A stretch of 64,000 bases of DNA from Ulota crispa. Lineage: Eukaryota > Streptophyta > Bryopsida > Orthotrichales > Orthotrichaceae. Positions 22,331-35,900 of this stretch are shown here, in pieces (the stretch's first letter is position 1; each line of letters opens with the position of its first letter). The translations under genes were made by a program, and so were the position numbers. The notes below the pieces were generated by a model that was given only the letters and a program-made list of their open reading frames with translations, had not been told where the DNA came from and did not search any database. The stretch spans positions 18,096,409 to 18,160,408 of the forward strand of contig OY987250.1 in the NCBI GenBank assembly GCA_963920765.1, read 5' to 3'.

Positions 22331-22725
22331 GGGAATTGATATGCGTATTACACCTTCTTGATTATCCCACCACACCTTTGGGTAAATTTTAGATTTCTAT
22401 CATCAAAAAGCTGAATTTGAGAATTTGGAATTCAGATTTGGACTCATAGACCGTAATTTTGTCTAGAACCACAAAAGAAAGTTCTAATTGAACAACACCC
22501 AATGAAAAAGCTTATCTTTTTTATAAACAAAAGTAAAAGTTATACTTTTCCCCCAAGCTAAGCTTTTTCGTTGGGTGTTGTTCAATTAGAACTTTTAAAT
22601 GACAGCCTCTGAGTCCAAATGTGAATTCCAAATTCTCAAATTTAGCTTTTTGATGGGAGAAATCTAAAATTTACCCTTGGGTGTGGTGGGATAGTCAAGA
22701 AGGTATGGTACGCATATCAATTCCC
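22331..22725 (+). mobile_element. Foldback MITE with 9-bp target duplication (Mutator-type)
   Basis: Perfect 9-bp direct repeats AATCCAAAA flank the element (22322-22330 and 22726-22734). The termini are GGGAATTGATATGCGTA and its inverse, and arms of roughly 150-190 bp are inverse copies with small insertions. The structure fits a non-autonomous Mutator-like element. The arms would form a long hairpin if transcribed. Confidence 0.88.
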
Positions 22726-22734
22726 AATCCAAAA

Positions 22735-23521
22735 TAATCCCTCTAAAACACCATATCTTTTTTTATTTTTTGTTAATTATTAAAGTTAATCTAAATGAAA
22801 TTAAATCATACTTACATACATGTAAAAAGATAATGAATTTGACATATGTTGATTAGTCACTAAGAGTTATTTTATTCATCTAAATTTTGGGGTGCCCACT
22901 ACCTTGGATTTTCTTTACTAGGCATGGTTTGCCATGTTGTTTGTCCTTTAGCTATTTTTCAATGGGCTTTATTTTGATTGTCCAATTTTCCAATACCATA
23001 TGATATTTTATTTGTTTGACAAGTTTTTCTATACACTTCCAATGATAGTAATCTCATATTTCAATTATACAACAGTCAAAAAATAGCAATGTTTTTGCAA
23101 CCCCATTTCCATTGCTGGATTGATGATGCCTTTACCTGAGGGCTTCGGCCCCAAGCTTGGGGCATTTGAGGCAATGTTTTTTTTCGGCAATTTGGAGTAG
23201 AAAAGCACCAAATTTTTTTGACCGACACCAAGCCTATAGAAAAAAAGACATGATGGATGAAGTCACCAAAAAAGCTTCAAATTAAAAAAACTAGATGAAA
23301 TTGCCAAATTGTGAATGAAAACCAAATTATAGACATGTATTATGTGCTAATGTGAAATTTTCTATACAGTATATAAATGAATGTTGAAATTTGGAGCACC
23401 ACTGTAACATTTTAAATCGCCACTTTGGCACTTCTTACAAAATGAAAAAAAAAACCCTGATCTGAGGGGAAGACCCTATACGAGGTGCCTTCCCTATACG
23501 TACTGTATGAACGCTGGTCAA
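22735..23521. other. Intergenic DNA upstream of the ANTH gene
   Basis: AT-rich to about 23460, with no gene. A short GC hairpin (gggcttcggccccaagcttggggc-like) lies near 23142-23165. From 23460 the composition shifts toward the ANTH promoter. Confidence 0.35.
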
Positions 23522-23529
23522 TATAAATA
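23522..23529 (+). promoter_or_regulatory. TATA box candidate for the ANTH gene
   Basis: TATAAATA lies about 530 bp before the ATG at 24053. This would give a start near 23555 and a long leader of about 500 bases. The leader contains small upstream ATGs, for example near 23589, and may itself be spliced. Confidence 0.45.
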
Positions 23530-24052
23530 CGTCGGAGGACGTATTGTACGTTTCAAACCCGAGCATGTTAGGGCTCAGGCAGATTGAATGGTAAGCTTTC
23601 TAACGAACTGAAGACATAATTCGATTATGCCGGCTTCAGTCAATCTCTTGCAGTTCGATATTGCTGCTTCTGTAGTTCAACAACGATGAACTGATCCTGG
23701 AGGTCTTGATCCAATAGCTTCTTGAGGAATAAGTTTTTCTTCGCATTTGAACATATGTATGTGAATATTGCGAGGCTCTAAGTTAAGCTTTCTCTTGAAG
23801 TTCTTGCAATTGCACCGTAAGCCTAACGGTACCTGCTTCCGGATAGAGATGCGTAACTGTTTTGTTCGAAATTTATCAGCAAACTCAATTATCGCTTCGG
23901 TGCAGTGAATGTCAAACTACATGAGAATGTATAGGCATTGAAGAGGCGATCAGGTCCGGCAATGAGCTGCTCGGTCTTCGATGAGAGCTCGATCAGTTAG
24001 CATGTGACGGGAAAAAAAAATTCCAGGTGATCGATGCAAGAATGAACCAGGG

Positions 24053-27000
24053 ATGAGTGGCTCAAGGAGTTTTCGCAAGGTAATCGGTTCTATCAAGGAT
24101 ACCACAAAAGTCGGCCTCGCCACTCTTAACAGCGATTACAAGGTATATTTAATCTCAATTTTTGAGAAAAAACGGACTATTCTCTTTCTCTCAATCAGTC
24201 GATTGCGGTTTTGGTTGCCTTAAAGTACATTATTTTCAGTTCTGTTCTTTACGACTCTGTTTTGAGCTGCATGTACACATTTAAAATATTGGCAAATGCT
24301 AAATAGTCGATCTATTTGTTGCTGAATTAAAAATTGGAGGACGAGAGTATACCTTTTCATAACTGAGAATTTAACACTTGTGGTTTGATCAACGTGATAT
24401 ATGTGCATATTCCAAGTACAAGTGCTCATAAACGCAGGTAGCGGTCAAATATTTATTCTGAGCAGAAAAGTGCACATCCATGTCCATTTTTAACGTACAA
24501 GTTTGCAGGATCTTGACATTGCCGTGGTGAAAGCAACCAGTCACGTGGAGTGCCCTCCAAAGGAGAAACATGTGCGCAGTGAGTATAGCTGCAAATTTTC
24601 CAGCCTATGGCCCCTGTTGCTTGTCTTTGCATTCACAGCTTGATAAGCGTTTCTTCTTGTTTCTTTTGAGGTTTTTTTCACTTATATGTGTCGAATTTAA
24701 ATGTAAGTTAATAGCCAAGCATGTGACTACGTATTGTTTGCACACAAAGTTGTGAATTTGTATGTTTTATTTTTCCTACTTCCTCTGTACTAGCGAGATC
24801 TGGGAGGTACACAATAACTTTAACATTAAGGAGGTGAATAATAGTGTGAGATACTGAACTCTGGCAGCTATATTTTTGGCAACTTCATCGTCAAGACCGC
24901 GTGCAGATGTGGCGTACTGCATTCATGCACTAGCAAGGCGCATTGCCAAAACACACACATGGACGGTAGGTGCTTCCTCCTGTTTCAATCATGAAAATTA
25001 TGGAGTATTCGAACGAAGAATACACAGTTCATTCACTTCCGCCCTTTGAGTAGCATGAAGTGACACATGTTTTGATCGAGAAATTTTATGTTGAGATTCG
25101 CATCGTAATAATGACCTCAGTAACTGAACCCTTAAACGTCAAACGGGTCCCAATATACTCGCAAATGTTGACCTCACGGGTCAAATCTAACGTTTAAGTG
25201 TTGAGAGTGCCGATTATCTACAGCTCCAGTAGTCCTGTTGAACTGTCAATTATTAGAGCAGAGTAAAGTATCATTATTGTTGATCCATGATGTAAATGGT
25301 TTGAAGAATAGATACTATTCTGAGCCAATATCACTTGAGCAAAATAATGATGATGTTGATCATATGGATATTTTTTCGCATTGGGCAGGTTGCGTTGAAG
25401 TCAATGATGGTGATCCATAGGACATTAAGGGAAGGAGACCCTACTTTCCGTGATGAGCTTCTCAACTATGCCCGTAACCGAGGCCATGTCCTGAATCTCT
25501 CCAATTTTAAGGATGACTCAAGTCCTAGTGGTGAGTTAAGTTTCTTGAACTGTGCAGCATTTTGCACAGCCTTATGTGTCCACTAACAAAAAACTTGTAC
25601 AAAAACTGTCATGGGACTGACAGGCATGTGTAATATGTTGGGATCTGATAATTGTTTCTTGAGTCAACTAAATCAAGCTTTCTGCACACGAATTACGGTA
25701 TTGTCAATGGTTGATTCGGACATGTGCAGCATGGGACTACTCAGCATGGGTGCGCACATATGCCCTGTTCCTCGAAGAGAGGCTTGAATGTTGCCGTGTT
25801 CTATCGTATGACGTTGAAGCTGAGCGCACATCGGTAAGATTCTTTGTGCTGATGGTGGATGACTCCACCTGGAAAGAAACCAAGCATTTAATAATTCAGT
25901 TTGTAGAGGTGCAGACACTACTGTTCATATCAAATTTTCCATCTGTTGTAAATTCGTTGAAAGATGCTCAGTAATGAAAACCTCGTCTACAAAATGTCAT
26001 GGCAACTCGTTACCTCTGACAGGTAGTTATCAATGCTGCGCAGTTTTGAAGAGGTGGTCAAGAGACTTATGTGCTTCTCTTTTGTACTCCTGATGCTCCA
26101 TCCTACGCAGATGTTTTCTTATTTGGTTTTGTGATGAAAGACATCTGGCAGAACCGCAGCCGGACAAGGGAACTTGAGACCGAGGAATTATTGGAGCAAC
26201 TACCCGCTTTACAACAGCTCCTGCACCGACTTATGGGTTGTCAGGTACGAATTTTGACCTTTATAATGGATTTTTTTCTGAAATGCGGCTGACATGAAGT
26301 CAACGACAACAAGTAATCTCCTCGTCAGTGTATACAAAAGAAATGCACCACAACTCTTTGAAACATTCCCTGACTTCTTTTATCAGCCAGTTGTGCTGCT
26401 TCGATGTAATTTTCTCATTGCTAGGGTATTGATGTTTGTTTGTAGTGTATATGTCCCAAATCAAGCTCATTTACCAAAAGCAGATGAACTTGGCTTAACC
26501 TATTGCAGCCTGAGGGAGCGGCTATTACGAATCATGTTATTCAAGCAGCGTTAAGTTTGGTATGGATATCATCCACTTGAGGCAAATTTTGGTGTTCTTT
26601 GGTATTTGTGAGCTTCACATTGTTTGGTAATTGGCCGGCCTAGTATGGGGAATGTTTACAAGTTGTACCTGCACATTATATTCTGTTTACATCGTGTAGA
26701 TTCTATAAGTTCTGGAAGTAACCTCAATGCAGGATGGAATGTTTCAGTGTTTGAAGGAGAGCTTCAAGCTTTACAGTGCAATCAATGACGGTATCATCAA
26801 TTTGGTAGACAAGGTACGAGGAAGATTCCAAAAGAACATTATTTTAACTTATTCATGCTCAAATTTTAGTACTGAAGCTGCAGTGTATAAGCCTCACGTC
26901 GTTTTTGTTGCCTGGAGTTGAATGAGTGCTGCTGCATTCTTCAGTATTGCCTTATTGTTTGACCAGGTGTCAAGCGTCAAGAGTTCAAGTTGCTGCTTGG

Positions 27001-30000
27001 TAGTATTTGTGAAATTTTCTGGTCAATAAAGCACTTCTGAATGATGTGGTTGTGCCTGGCCCTAAGGACATGTCCGTGATTAGATCCCTGCTTAAATTAT
27101 CGGAAGTATAAGAATTCGTCATATGCTCAATTACCTTGAGATTGGTTTGCAGTTCTTTGAAATGACTCGACACAACGCAATAAAAGCTTTGGAAATCTAC
27201 AAAAGGGCTACTCTTCAGGTTTCTTATCAGCAATGTTATTAGAAGTGAATATCATTAATAATTGCATTTTCGTGTGATTTGTTTTGCTAGTTTGGTCTAC
27301 CGTTAGGTGCAATTTGTGCTTCTTGATAATCAAAGGCTGGATTGTGTACTTTAGAGTACTTTAATTAGCTCATTGTAGTATGTAAGTCACTGCCAACATT
27401 CTGAAATCAAAATCGTCGATTAGCGTGTAATTTTGGGCAGAGGTAACATGTTACTGTCTCAACATTAATACGAAGGTCTAAATTTAGCTCATTCATCCGC
27501 GTGTTCAAGACAGGCTTTTTTTCAAGAATAAGCAGCCCTTCATCCTTCAACACTTGATACAATTAATCAACCAATAATCTAAAGAGTTTCTTCAGTTTTA
27601 AAGTACAACACAATTTTCAGTGATCTGCAAAATATGGGGATAAATACTGGATAATCATTTGTCTAATCGTCTGTGAGATCACGTTTACGTGAAAAATAGA
27701 CCACGTAATTTCCAAAACTTTCAATGAGCGAAGGTCTCATTTTCCAGGCTGGGAGGCTTGTGGAGTTTTACGAGATGTGCAAAGGTTTAAATTTTGCACG
27801 TAATTTCCAGTTTCCTGTTCTCGAGCAGGTTCGTCATATCTCTTAATGTTATACATGTGGTTAGATTTTCCGCAGTTGTGAAGCAAGTATATATCTGGGA
27901 GCTTATGCGGAATACTGCTTCATGAAATTTACTTGAAACTTTTGAGTTGTATGTTCCCGGGATAACTATCTGAATGTCTTTTGCAGCCCCCAAAATCATT
28001 TCTTTTCACTATGGAAGACTATGTGAGGGACGCCCCCCGCACGCAAGAGGTAAGTCTTTCACAAAATCCAAATTCTTTTTGCATAGGACACCAATCAAAT
28101 CATAACAATGAAAAGTAGAATTAGTCAATCCTACCTCTTTTTGCGGTGGATTCGCATATACTGGAGAATGCACAAACCTAGCCTGTCTGGGTCGTCCCTA
28201 ATTCAGCATATCGGGTCTGTCAATCAGAGCCCAAATTAGTGCACAATATGCGAGTTTTAAATGAGTGTCCATTACCCTTGACGAGTAACCTGACGTCCCT
28301 GACCCAAATGCTATGCTGGCAGGAATACGATGAACGTTATCCCAAGAACTTGACTGCATTAAGTGACAAAGCATTCGACGGAGAAACCCCTCCAGCGCAG
28401 CCAATGCCTGTGGAGTTCCTTGTTCCTCCTCGATCTGCAGCACAGGATCTGATGGCAAGTCTCAAGATCACTAGGTGAATCAGAAACATAGGCAGGGATT
28501 GTAACAGAAAAAAGCGAAAGAAATCATCATAGATAATGCTTGTTTCGGATGGTTACTCTACCAATCAGTCGATCGTATCAGGAATGCTTGGTGCTCAGTG
28601 GCTGCTGCTGACTTCTCCTTTCTTCCCTCTGAATAGTGAACAGCTGCGGCTGACTTGGGTATGCAGGAACTGAACGAAGGGTTGCAAACTGAAAGGGATT
28701 CGTTCAATTTGGGGCTTGTCCAAGCGGGTGAGTTACGTAGGACCACTCTTCCAAAGCCATCTTTACCAGTTAGTCCCGAAAGGACAACCATTTATTCGAA
28801 TTTTTTTCAACTTCCAATACTTGCACATGTATCATACTTGGCTGTTGGTGGTCTAGGCCCTGCTGTCAGTGGTTTGATCGACATTTACGATCGGTATTTT
28901 AGTTGGTCTAGTTCCATTGAATATTTCTTGGAATAATCTGGTCCCTGTACAGTTGCACGTTTTATCTTTTTTTAATTTGAAAGTGGGCGTCAATTTTATT
29001 CGATAGAGGAATCAATGTGGTGTGCCTGTCCTGGTTGAACCGAAGATCTAATTCTGCTATACGGTCATTACCATTTCATAATATTAACTGTTTATGTGTT
29101 TGTGCACTCAGGTGGAGCGCAGCCACCGCAAGTGACGGGTTGGGAGCTAGCCCTCGTTTCTGAAGTAAGCCAGGCTGAGAGCATTCCCAATAAAAGGGTA
29201 AACCATCCTCATCAAGAATAAATATAAAAGCGGAATTTTTGACGTGTATAGATTGAACGGCTTTCTATTGCTAAAGCATTACCAGGAATTCCAAATAAGG
29301 GATTCCTGACTATTGCACATGAGTAATATTGGTATGCCGTAATTATCATAGAATCTTCAAACGACTCATTTAGAGGTGGACGAGCGGGGCTCGCGAAACA
29401 TCTGGTCAGGGTTTTTATTCAACGATTTATGTGGCTTTTTGAAAGGCTGCAGAGTGTTGGTTTTCGTAGCTCTTGGCTTCGTGAGAGAACTGGTTGTCTG
29501 TTCCTTTTGCATACAACTGGCAGGTAACCAAGGGAAACTCAGTTCTGTTTTTGGAGAAAAGAATGAAGAAGGAAGAATGATACTTTACATTTTAGATGTT
29601 TCTTTCAATTCCAAGCATTTTTAGAAAGAAAAAGTAATAGTAGGATTAAAATGTATTTGTGTAATGCACAGGTATCTGGTTTTGATAAGCAGTTGCTAAA
29701 CAGCTTATACGACGACGCAATACAGAGACGGTTCCAACCAACGACGGCTCAAAGAAGCGGCAGTCCAATACCATCAGGAGCTAATAACCCATTCGAAGAC
29801 ATATTTGCGGCTTCAAACAATTACGCTCCACCGTCGCCTGTAGCGATGGCAATGATGCAACAGCAAGCGTTTTTGCTGCAGACACAACATAGGTTGAATA
29901 GAATGTCAGGCAGTAATCCCTTTGGTGACTTTGGCCCGGGCAACCCCTTTGATTTCTCGCCTGGCAGTCTCCAGTCGTCAAATTCACCTCCGCCACAGTT

Positions 30001-30076
30001 GATGTCGCCTCCTCAACTCCAACAACAGCAGGAATATCATCAGACCAATCCATTTGGAGATCCTAACCTGCTCTAA
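24053..30076 (+). CDS. ANTH-domain clathrin assembly protein (AP180/PICALM-like) with four NPF motifs
   Basis: Fifteen exons read by splice signals and frame: 24053-24142, 24509-24578, 24868-24965, 25389-25530, 25730-25833, 26152-26244, 26509-26559, 26748-26813, 27153-27218, 27748-27828, 27987-28049, 28323-28454, 28667-28727, 29112-29197, 29672-30076; about 535 residues. Residues about 1-290 form an ANTH domain. It holds the phosphoinositide-binding pattern [16 protein letters not shown] and the plant hallmarks [42 protein letters not shown] and [11 protein letters not shown]. The tail has WELALV, SLYDDA and four NPF motifs (NPFED, NPFGD, NPFDF, NPFGD), which bind EH-domain endocytic proteins. 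The family recruits clathrin to membranes in endocytosis. The junction 28454/28667 is uncertain: it needs a GC-AG intron, or a weaker GT donor at 28459 joined to 28644, which also keeps frame and gives about 545 residues. Family identity is firm. Confidence 0.9.
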
Positions 30077-32925
30077 TGTTGATAACGGGACTTAAGCTGA
30101 TACTCTTCAAAACTAGGTCATCCTGTGTTTTGTAACCAACGATACGTTTGGAGATGAACGATCTGATATGCAAAAATGTGAGATGGAATTTGCCTGTTTA
30201 TCTCCAATTATATAGGCTAGTATTTTGAATCATGTGAGGTGATTTTTTACAAAGTCTGGGTTCAGATTAAGCAGCACTCTTGGAGAAACAGACAAAAAAT
30301 GGAGTATTCTTGATATCTGTACGTCATTCTTGGCTTGCCCTTACAGGAATGGCCGGCATTTAGAAGGATGCTGGTTCAATTTAATTTCAGTGTTTACATA
30401 AAGGTCTTACCATTTAGGTCTACTGGCTTTTGAATAGCAACTTTTTGCGTATTTGTTTAGGGATTGGCTAGAACTAATGCTTAGTTTAGTACTAGCTTTG
30501 GAGAAATTTTGTTGCTATTAGAAATAAAATGTGTACTTTTCTACCACAAACCAGCAATTAAATTCTTTGATGTCAAGGATACAAACTACTGCACTCAAAA
30601 AATTTGCACCCATGTTCAAGTGTTGAATTGCATATCATGAATACTTTTAGTGTGGGATTAAAAACATTTTGCCATAAACATGTTTTGGATCACAAAATAT
30701 TATTTTTAGAAAAGTGTTTGTTTTATTTTTTTGCTGTATCATTTGTATTTTTAGTATTTTTAGAAGCTATAATAATGTATGTACTGTATTTTCTTACAAA
30801 ATGATATACACTTACGAAGTAGAAGCACATTGAAGTTTTGATAATGTTATCATCCTCCAATATTCTAACCATTTTCACTAAATGCAAGAGCTATTTTTAG
30901 CAACCCAAACTAAGTTTTTTTCTATCCAAGTGCCCACTTCATCAAGAAAACCATTATTAGAAATTTTATGGCACATTATATGATAAATCTAATCCATATT
31001 ATTTTCATAAACATAAAATCAATACAAATCACAAGTATAACCATCCATATACATAGTAATACATTGCTATGAGATTTAGGATTCAATTCATATAAAAGGT
31101 GTTGGTGTACACAAGGTGTTAGTATACATAAATTCATGCATGCTACCTCTTATACAATGTCCAAATTTCATGTTCTTCAAAATCATGTTATTACTCAACT
31201 TACAACTACTAGACAAATCATTATACAAACTTGAAAGTCAACACTACAAAGTAGTAAGTTGCTCCTCAAATTGATAAAGTAAATCTTGTTCAAAAGAATT
31301 CATTGAACATTGGAATACATAAGAATTATCCTAAAGTATGTATTTATGTCACTTGAATTTCCATCCTTTGAAATAGAGAAATCAAGATACTCAAACATTT
31401 ACAAAATTGTTCCAAAAAGAACCTCATACAAACATATTCCAAAATGTGATCAAAGATTGTATTGATATAAACTCTCCTTTAAATGTGAAAACTACATCTG
31501 TAGTTTAGCTTTGCCATCTTTCAAACACTTTGTAGTCTTGAAATCCACTTGCTTAGAAGGTAATGGAACAATAAATTGCAAATATATATTCTTCATTTGT
31601 TTCAATAAACTGAAATTTGACCAAAATTTCAAATCTTTACAAAACTTGAATGACAGGCCTATTGTATATGTAATAAATTGTAACCAACCTTTTAGATAAG
31701 CCATTTTTGCATGAATCATGGAAAATCAAATCTAATTTGAATTTTGTTCTTCAATAGAAGCAAATTTTAGTTTGGCTAAAGCAATGTCAAGATGACCACC
31801 TCTCCTTTGGATTAGGCCATCGAATGTAGCCACAATGTAGAAGTATTGACCTCTTGAGTCTGTTCTTCTCAACTTGTAGCTATTGTTTCATGAAGGTAAT
31901 CAATTGTTTGTCCATTGCCACATAGGTAATTCCAAGTGGATGCCATTATTGTGGAGGTAATTTTGTATAGCATTCATTTAACCCTTTTGAATTGTTTAGA
32001 GGTCAAACAACAATATGGACAAAGTTATTATGCATATATACATATATCTATATACATGTACACATATACATATATGTATATTTCTGTTTACTACTTGCAC
32101 TGGAACAAAATTTGTAGAGACTCTATGAACAAAACACATTCAAAACACTCAATGTAAAGCTTACATGATAGATCCTTTACCCATATACAATCAAGGTAGA
32201 ATACACTACTTTGAATATCCATTCCCATGCCCCACGTGGTCACAAAAGTGGCCAAGTCTAAACTCCAATTCTAGTAAACGCATTCATTTTTATGATATTA
32301 TCATAGTGAGCTCTTGTATATTGAATTTCTGCTTTTTGATGAATGGTTTTAGTACATGCCCATGAACACAAATAGGAAGCTACTAATTTGAACTCCAGAT
32401 ATTTGCAACAACCCAAAAAAACATTACTCACTGCCAATAAAGTTTGCTTGATAAAAGGCTAAGGCTACTAATGTACGCATAACATCAGATGTCATAAGAA
32501 GGCGAATCTTTCAAGGGATGGGAATAGGATGTGCTACCTTGGCAATGAAGAAAGGAGAGATGTGTACAAGCACTAATGTCCAGTACAATTTCTATATTCA
32601 GTAGATGGAGCGTTGCCATGAAAGTGGCAGTCTTCTCCAGGATATCAGAATTTCCTTCCCATCCTCGGGTGCTGGATTACAACCATCTGTACTATTTACA
32701 TAGAAGGCTTCACACAGCCTTCTTCAACTCTGCTGTCACTGCAGTTTAGATGAGCACCACCCCATCCCATCCCATCCCCTCCCTTGGGGTACCCCATTCA
32801 TCGTCAATGCACACTGTTTGCAGTTGAGGAAAAATGGAAAAAAAACAGGAGGTTTAAGGCCTTAGAAACTGAAAAAATAAAAAATAAAAAAATAAATTCA
32901 CCAACTGCAAGAATGTGAAACCCGT
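30077..32925. other. AT-rich intergenic DNA between two convergent genes
   Basis: The region probably contains the 3' untranslated regions of the ANTH gene (plus) and of the nucleoside transporter (minus). A CCCAT-type pentanucleotide run lies near 32759-32785. No further gene is seen. Confidence 0.4.
32030..32082. repeat. AT-rich microsatellite (ATAC/ATAT type)
   Basis: An imperfect run of alternating AT and ATAC units in intergenic DNA, of the form catatatacatatatctata. Length variation is likely. No function is inferred. Confidence 0.6.
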
Positions 32926-35900
32926 CTACCATCCTTTGCCGATAAGCCAAAGCCAGCCTGATAGCACGCCCAACGTGAGGCCCAGAATCAGAGCAAGTAT
33001 CAGGACGTTGCCAATGGCATTTTGTTCCGGGCTCTGCAAACATGAGCAGGAGTGTGTGTAACTGATTCAGTCCCTTGAAAGCCCTCCAATTCCTCAAAGC
33101 CCATTTGCAACATGATACTGCAAGTCCATATTTCCCAAGGAAATATAACATAACCCTTTCGTATCGACCCTTTGATCAACCAAAGTAAAATTATAAGTTG
33201 GACAGTCATTCACTTTCCAAAGGTTTTCTAGAAGCTTTCTAGACGCTTTTTAGGCGCTTTTAGACTTCATGGAATGATACAAACATAACGAAGAAAAATA
33301 AACACCGATAAGATTATTAACAACTTTCTTCAGCTTCAGAGATGGCTACAGGTTCTAAATGTAGCCATGTCCCTTCTTGAGGTTTTTCCAGATCTATAAG
33401 AATTGTAAAGTCTGCAACGCTAGACTTGAAACTTAGATGATATGAGCTTTTTTCTGAGTTCCATGTAAAAAGCGCAGGAACATACCGAGTATCCTCGAGG
33501 AGCCAGCATGAATCCCAAGACGGACAGCCACCCGTTTGTAGAGCCGAGCATGATGCACAAGAAGATCATCCACCCAGCGTCGGAAAATTTGGCAGCAAAG
33601 TAGAAGCATGGCAGAAAAAGAGCACGAGCCACGCACAACAGCAATATCCCCTTCCGTGACTCCAAGTACAATGGCTTCCACAGAGGCAAGTAGCGGCCTC
33701 CAAAATCGCCTGCATTGTACACGGCAACCAACACCAACGCATACCTGCCATTGCAACAATCACCAGCCCTCCAACTTTGAAACGGGGTGGAAAAAGTCAA
33801 AATTCCGCATCATTCTTAGTGACAAAGTTTCTCACTGTCTGGACAAAACCTGCCATATGGCATGCTCACAATCTCCGACAACTCTTTCACCCATCTCTAG
33901 TATGTAAGGTAAACCCATCCTTCTGTATTTTGAATGAAAACGCATCTCTGTGTTGTCCCCATTCTGAAACCCACTGCTTACAAGACTAACCCTAAGTTTT
34001 TCACGGTTTGAGGGAACTCGTGGGAAGCATCAGTAACAAGGAGCTCACCATGATCCGAGCTTGTGCGTCCCGGTATCTTCATACAGAAACCCCGGAAATA
34101 TACTCAACGAGACCGTGTAGATGATGATCTGGTCAAGCAGGTAATCCCAATTCCGGGCGGCAAGCTGCCACACAGTCAAGCGCGTAGCATGTTTGCCGAT
34201 TTCTTCATCCTGCGAAGAATCGACATCACCGATAAGAACGGGATTTACTGGACAAACGCATTTCGTGAGAATCCCAGAGTTGACTGATGCGAAGGACTTC
34301 TTACGTGGTGAGGATGCAGCCCAGCTGCAGCAAGATCGTCCTTCACCGTGAGAGCGCCCTGCTGTTGCGCAACGATGCGGAACTGCTTGACTGCTTGCAC
34401 CTGCGGAAACACCACGGCGTACACGGCGAACCCCACCAGTTCTGCGAATGCCGAAATGGCGAAGAACGTCACTGCGGTTACACAGCAGCACATGCAGCAC
34501 GTCAAGCTTCTTGCGCTATGTCACACAACCTTGTTGGATATCAACTTCCGTGACAAACCCGTTCAGAATTCTTGCTTACATGCGCCTTTTCGAATTCCAG
34601 AATGCGAGTCACCGAACGCCGCTTTGGTGACGAAGCGCAACGCGGTCGTTATCACTCCCGACATCGCCAGCCCTGCTGAGTACGTCTGCACCACATCATT
34701 GCCCAGACAAACCCAGGTGAGTTATATGTACCAAACTGCAACCCCCCAATTCCAGTGTAACACCCAATATAGTCCCCAGCAAGTGCACATTCATTCTGAG
34801 AAAGTGAGAATTTCCGTACGCCTCGCATCAGAGGCTTTTGTCAGAAAACCCTACAAATTCTCGTAGCTTTGGCATATGAAACCCTCTTCTATTAGCTAAC
34901 AGAAATATTTAGTGACCGTTAGCTATGCTGAATGCTTACAGTGTCGCATTCCGGTGTGGTTACCTTAGCTTCAGGTGCAATTGAACTAGCATTGATCACC
35001 TCTCGTAAGAAACTTTACACAACGGTGAACTTTTAGCTGGATTGGCCGGAGATGGAGAAAATACTGATACCTGAATGTAAGTCGGGTCCATGAATGAAAG
35101 GTCGCCCACGAGTGCGCCCTGCGCAACGCCATCCGCGATGCCGAGGCCACTGACAAGAGCGCACACGCCCACGTACGGACCCACGCCGCCATGGCCAGAC
35201 GTTGCCACATCTACCTGCACGTGATCTCCACAGTACAGTATTGTGAGCACTACCCCATCTCATAACTACCTTGAGAGCTTGCTATCTCGGAATTGGGATA
35301 CTGCATGATGTACAAGGCGTCAGACACTCACAATGATGAAAAGCAGCAGCAGAACGAAGTAGCTGCCATAACCGACGAGCACTCGCAGGCGTGTGCTGAC
35401 GCGCGCCTCGTTGCACACGAAGATGAGCGTGGTCGTCAGTGACAGCGGTTGGTAGATCAAAGTGAACACCCGCGACGGATGGTAGTCCTGCACGCCACAC
35501 CCAATCACTCACTGACGCCCATATATCACGCCTGTCTACTCCGCATTCCCAGCAAAGGCATCGATCCGTGACTGACAGTGCTTTTGTACGTGACGCGACA
35601 AATGCCTGTGGTAGCCACCTCAAAAGCACCCACCACTGGCAATGAAGCTGAATGGCAAACTGGAGAAACTCAAACAGTGTTTACAGCAACGTACAGGAAA
35701 GATGGCGTAATAGTAGTCTCCGATTGTGAGGATGGAATTCCAGGGGAACAGGAACATGAGCCCCAGCAACCAGGCCATCGCCAGTCCCCTCGCCTGCTCC
35801 TGCTTTTGCCACTCTTACTCCACATCATTAGCGACCAATTAGCAAGTTGGTACAACACAACTAATTCTCTCATTATAGAGCGAGTACTGTACCTTCTTCT

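Noticed and set aside
31970..31995. Lone TTAACCCTTTTG resembling a TTAA-family terminus
   Set aside because: No partner terminus and no homology to the interior of other copies.
34305..34505. Longer version of transporter exon 6 starting at a Met before CCMCCC
   Set aside because: All acceptors upstream break the phase with exon 5; the acceptor before 34471 restores RKGALTFFAISAFAEL, which matches the family.
34586..34760. Longer version of transporter exon 5 reading through VCLGNDVV
   Set aside because: There is no AG acceptor between the upstream in-frame stop and this stretch; the acceptor before 34685 gives the expected family join TYIQ-TYSAG.
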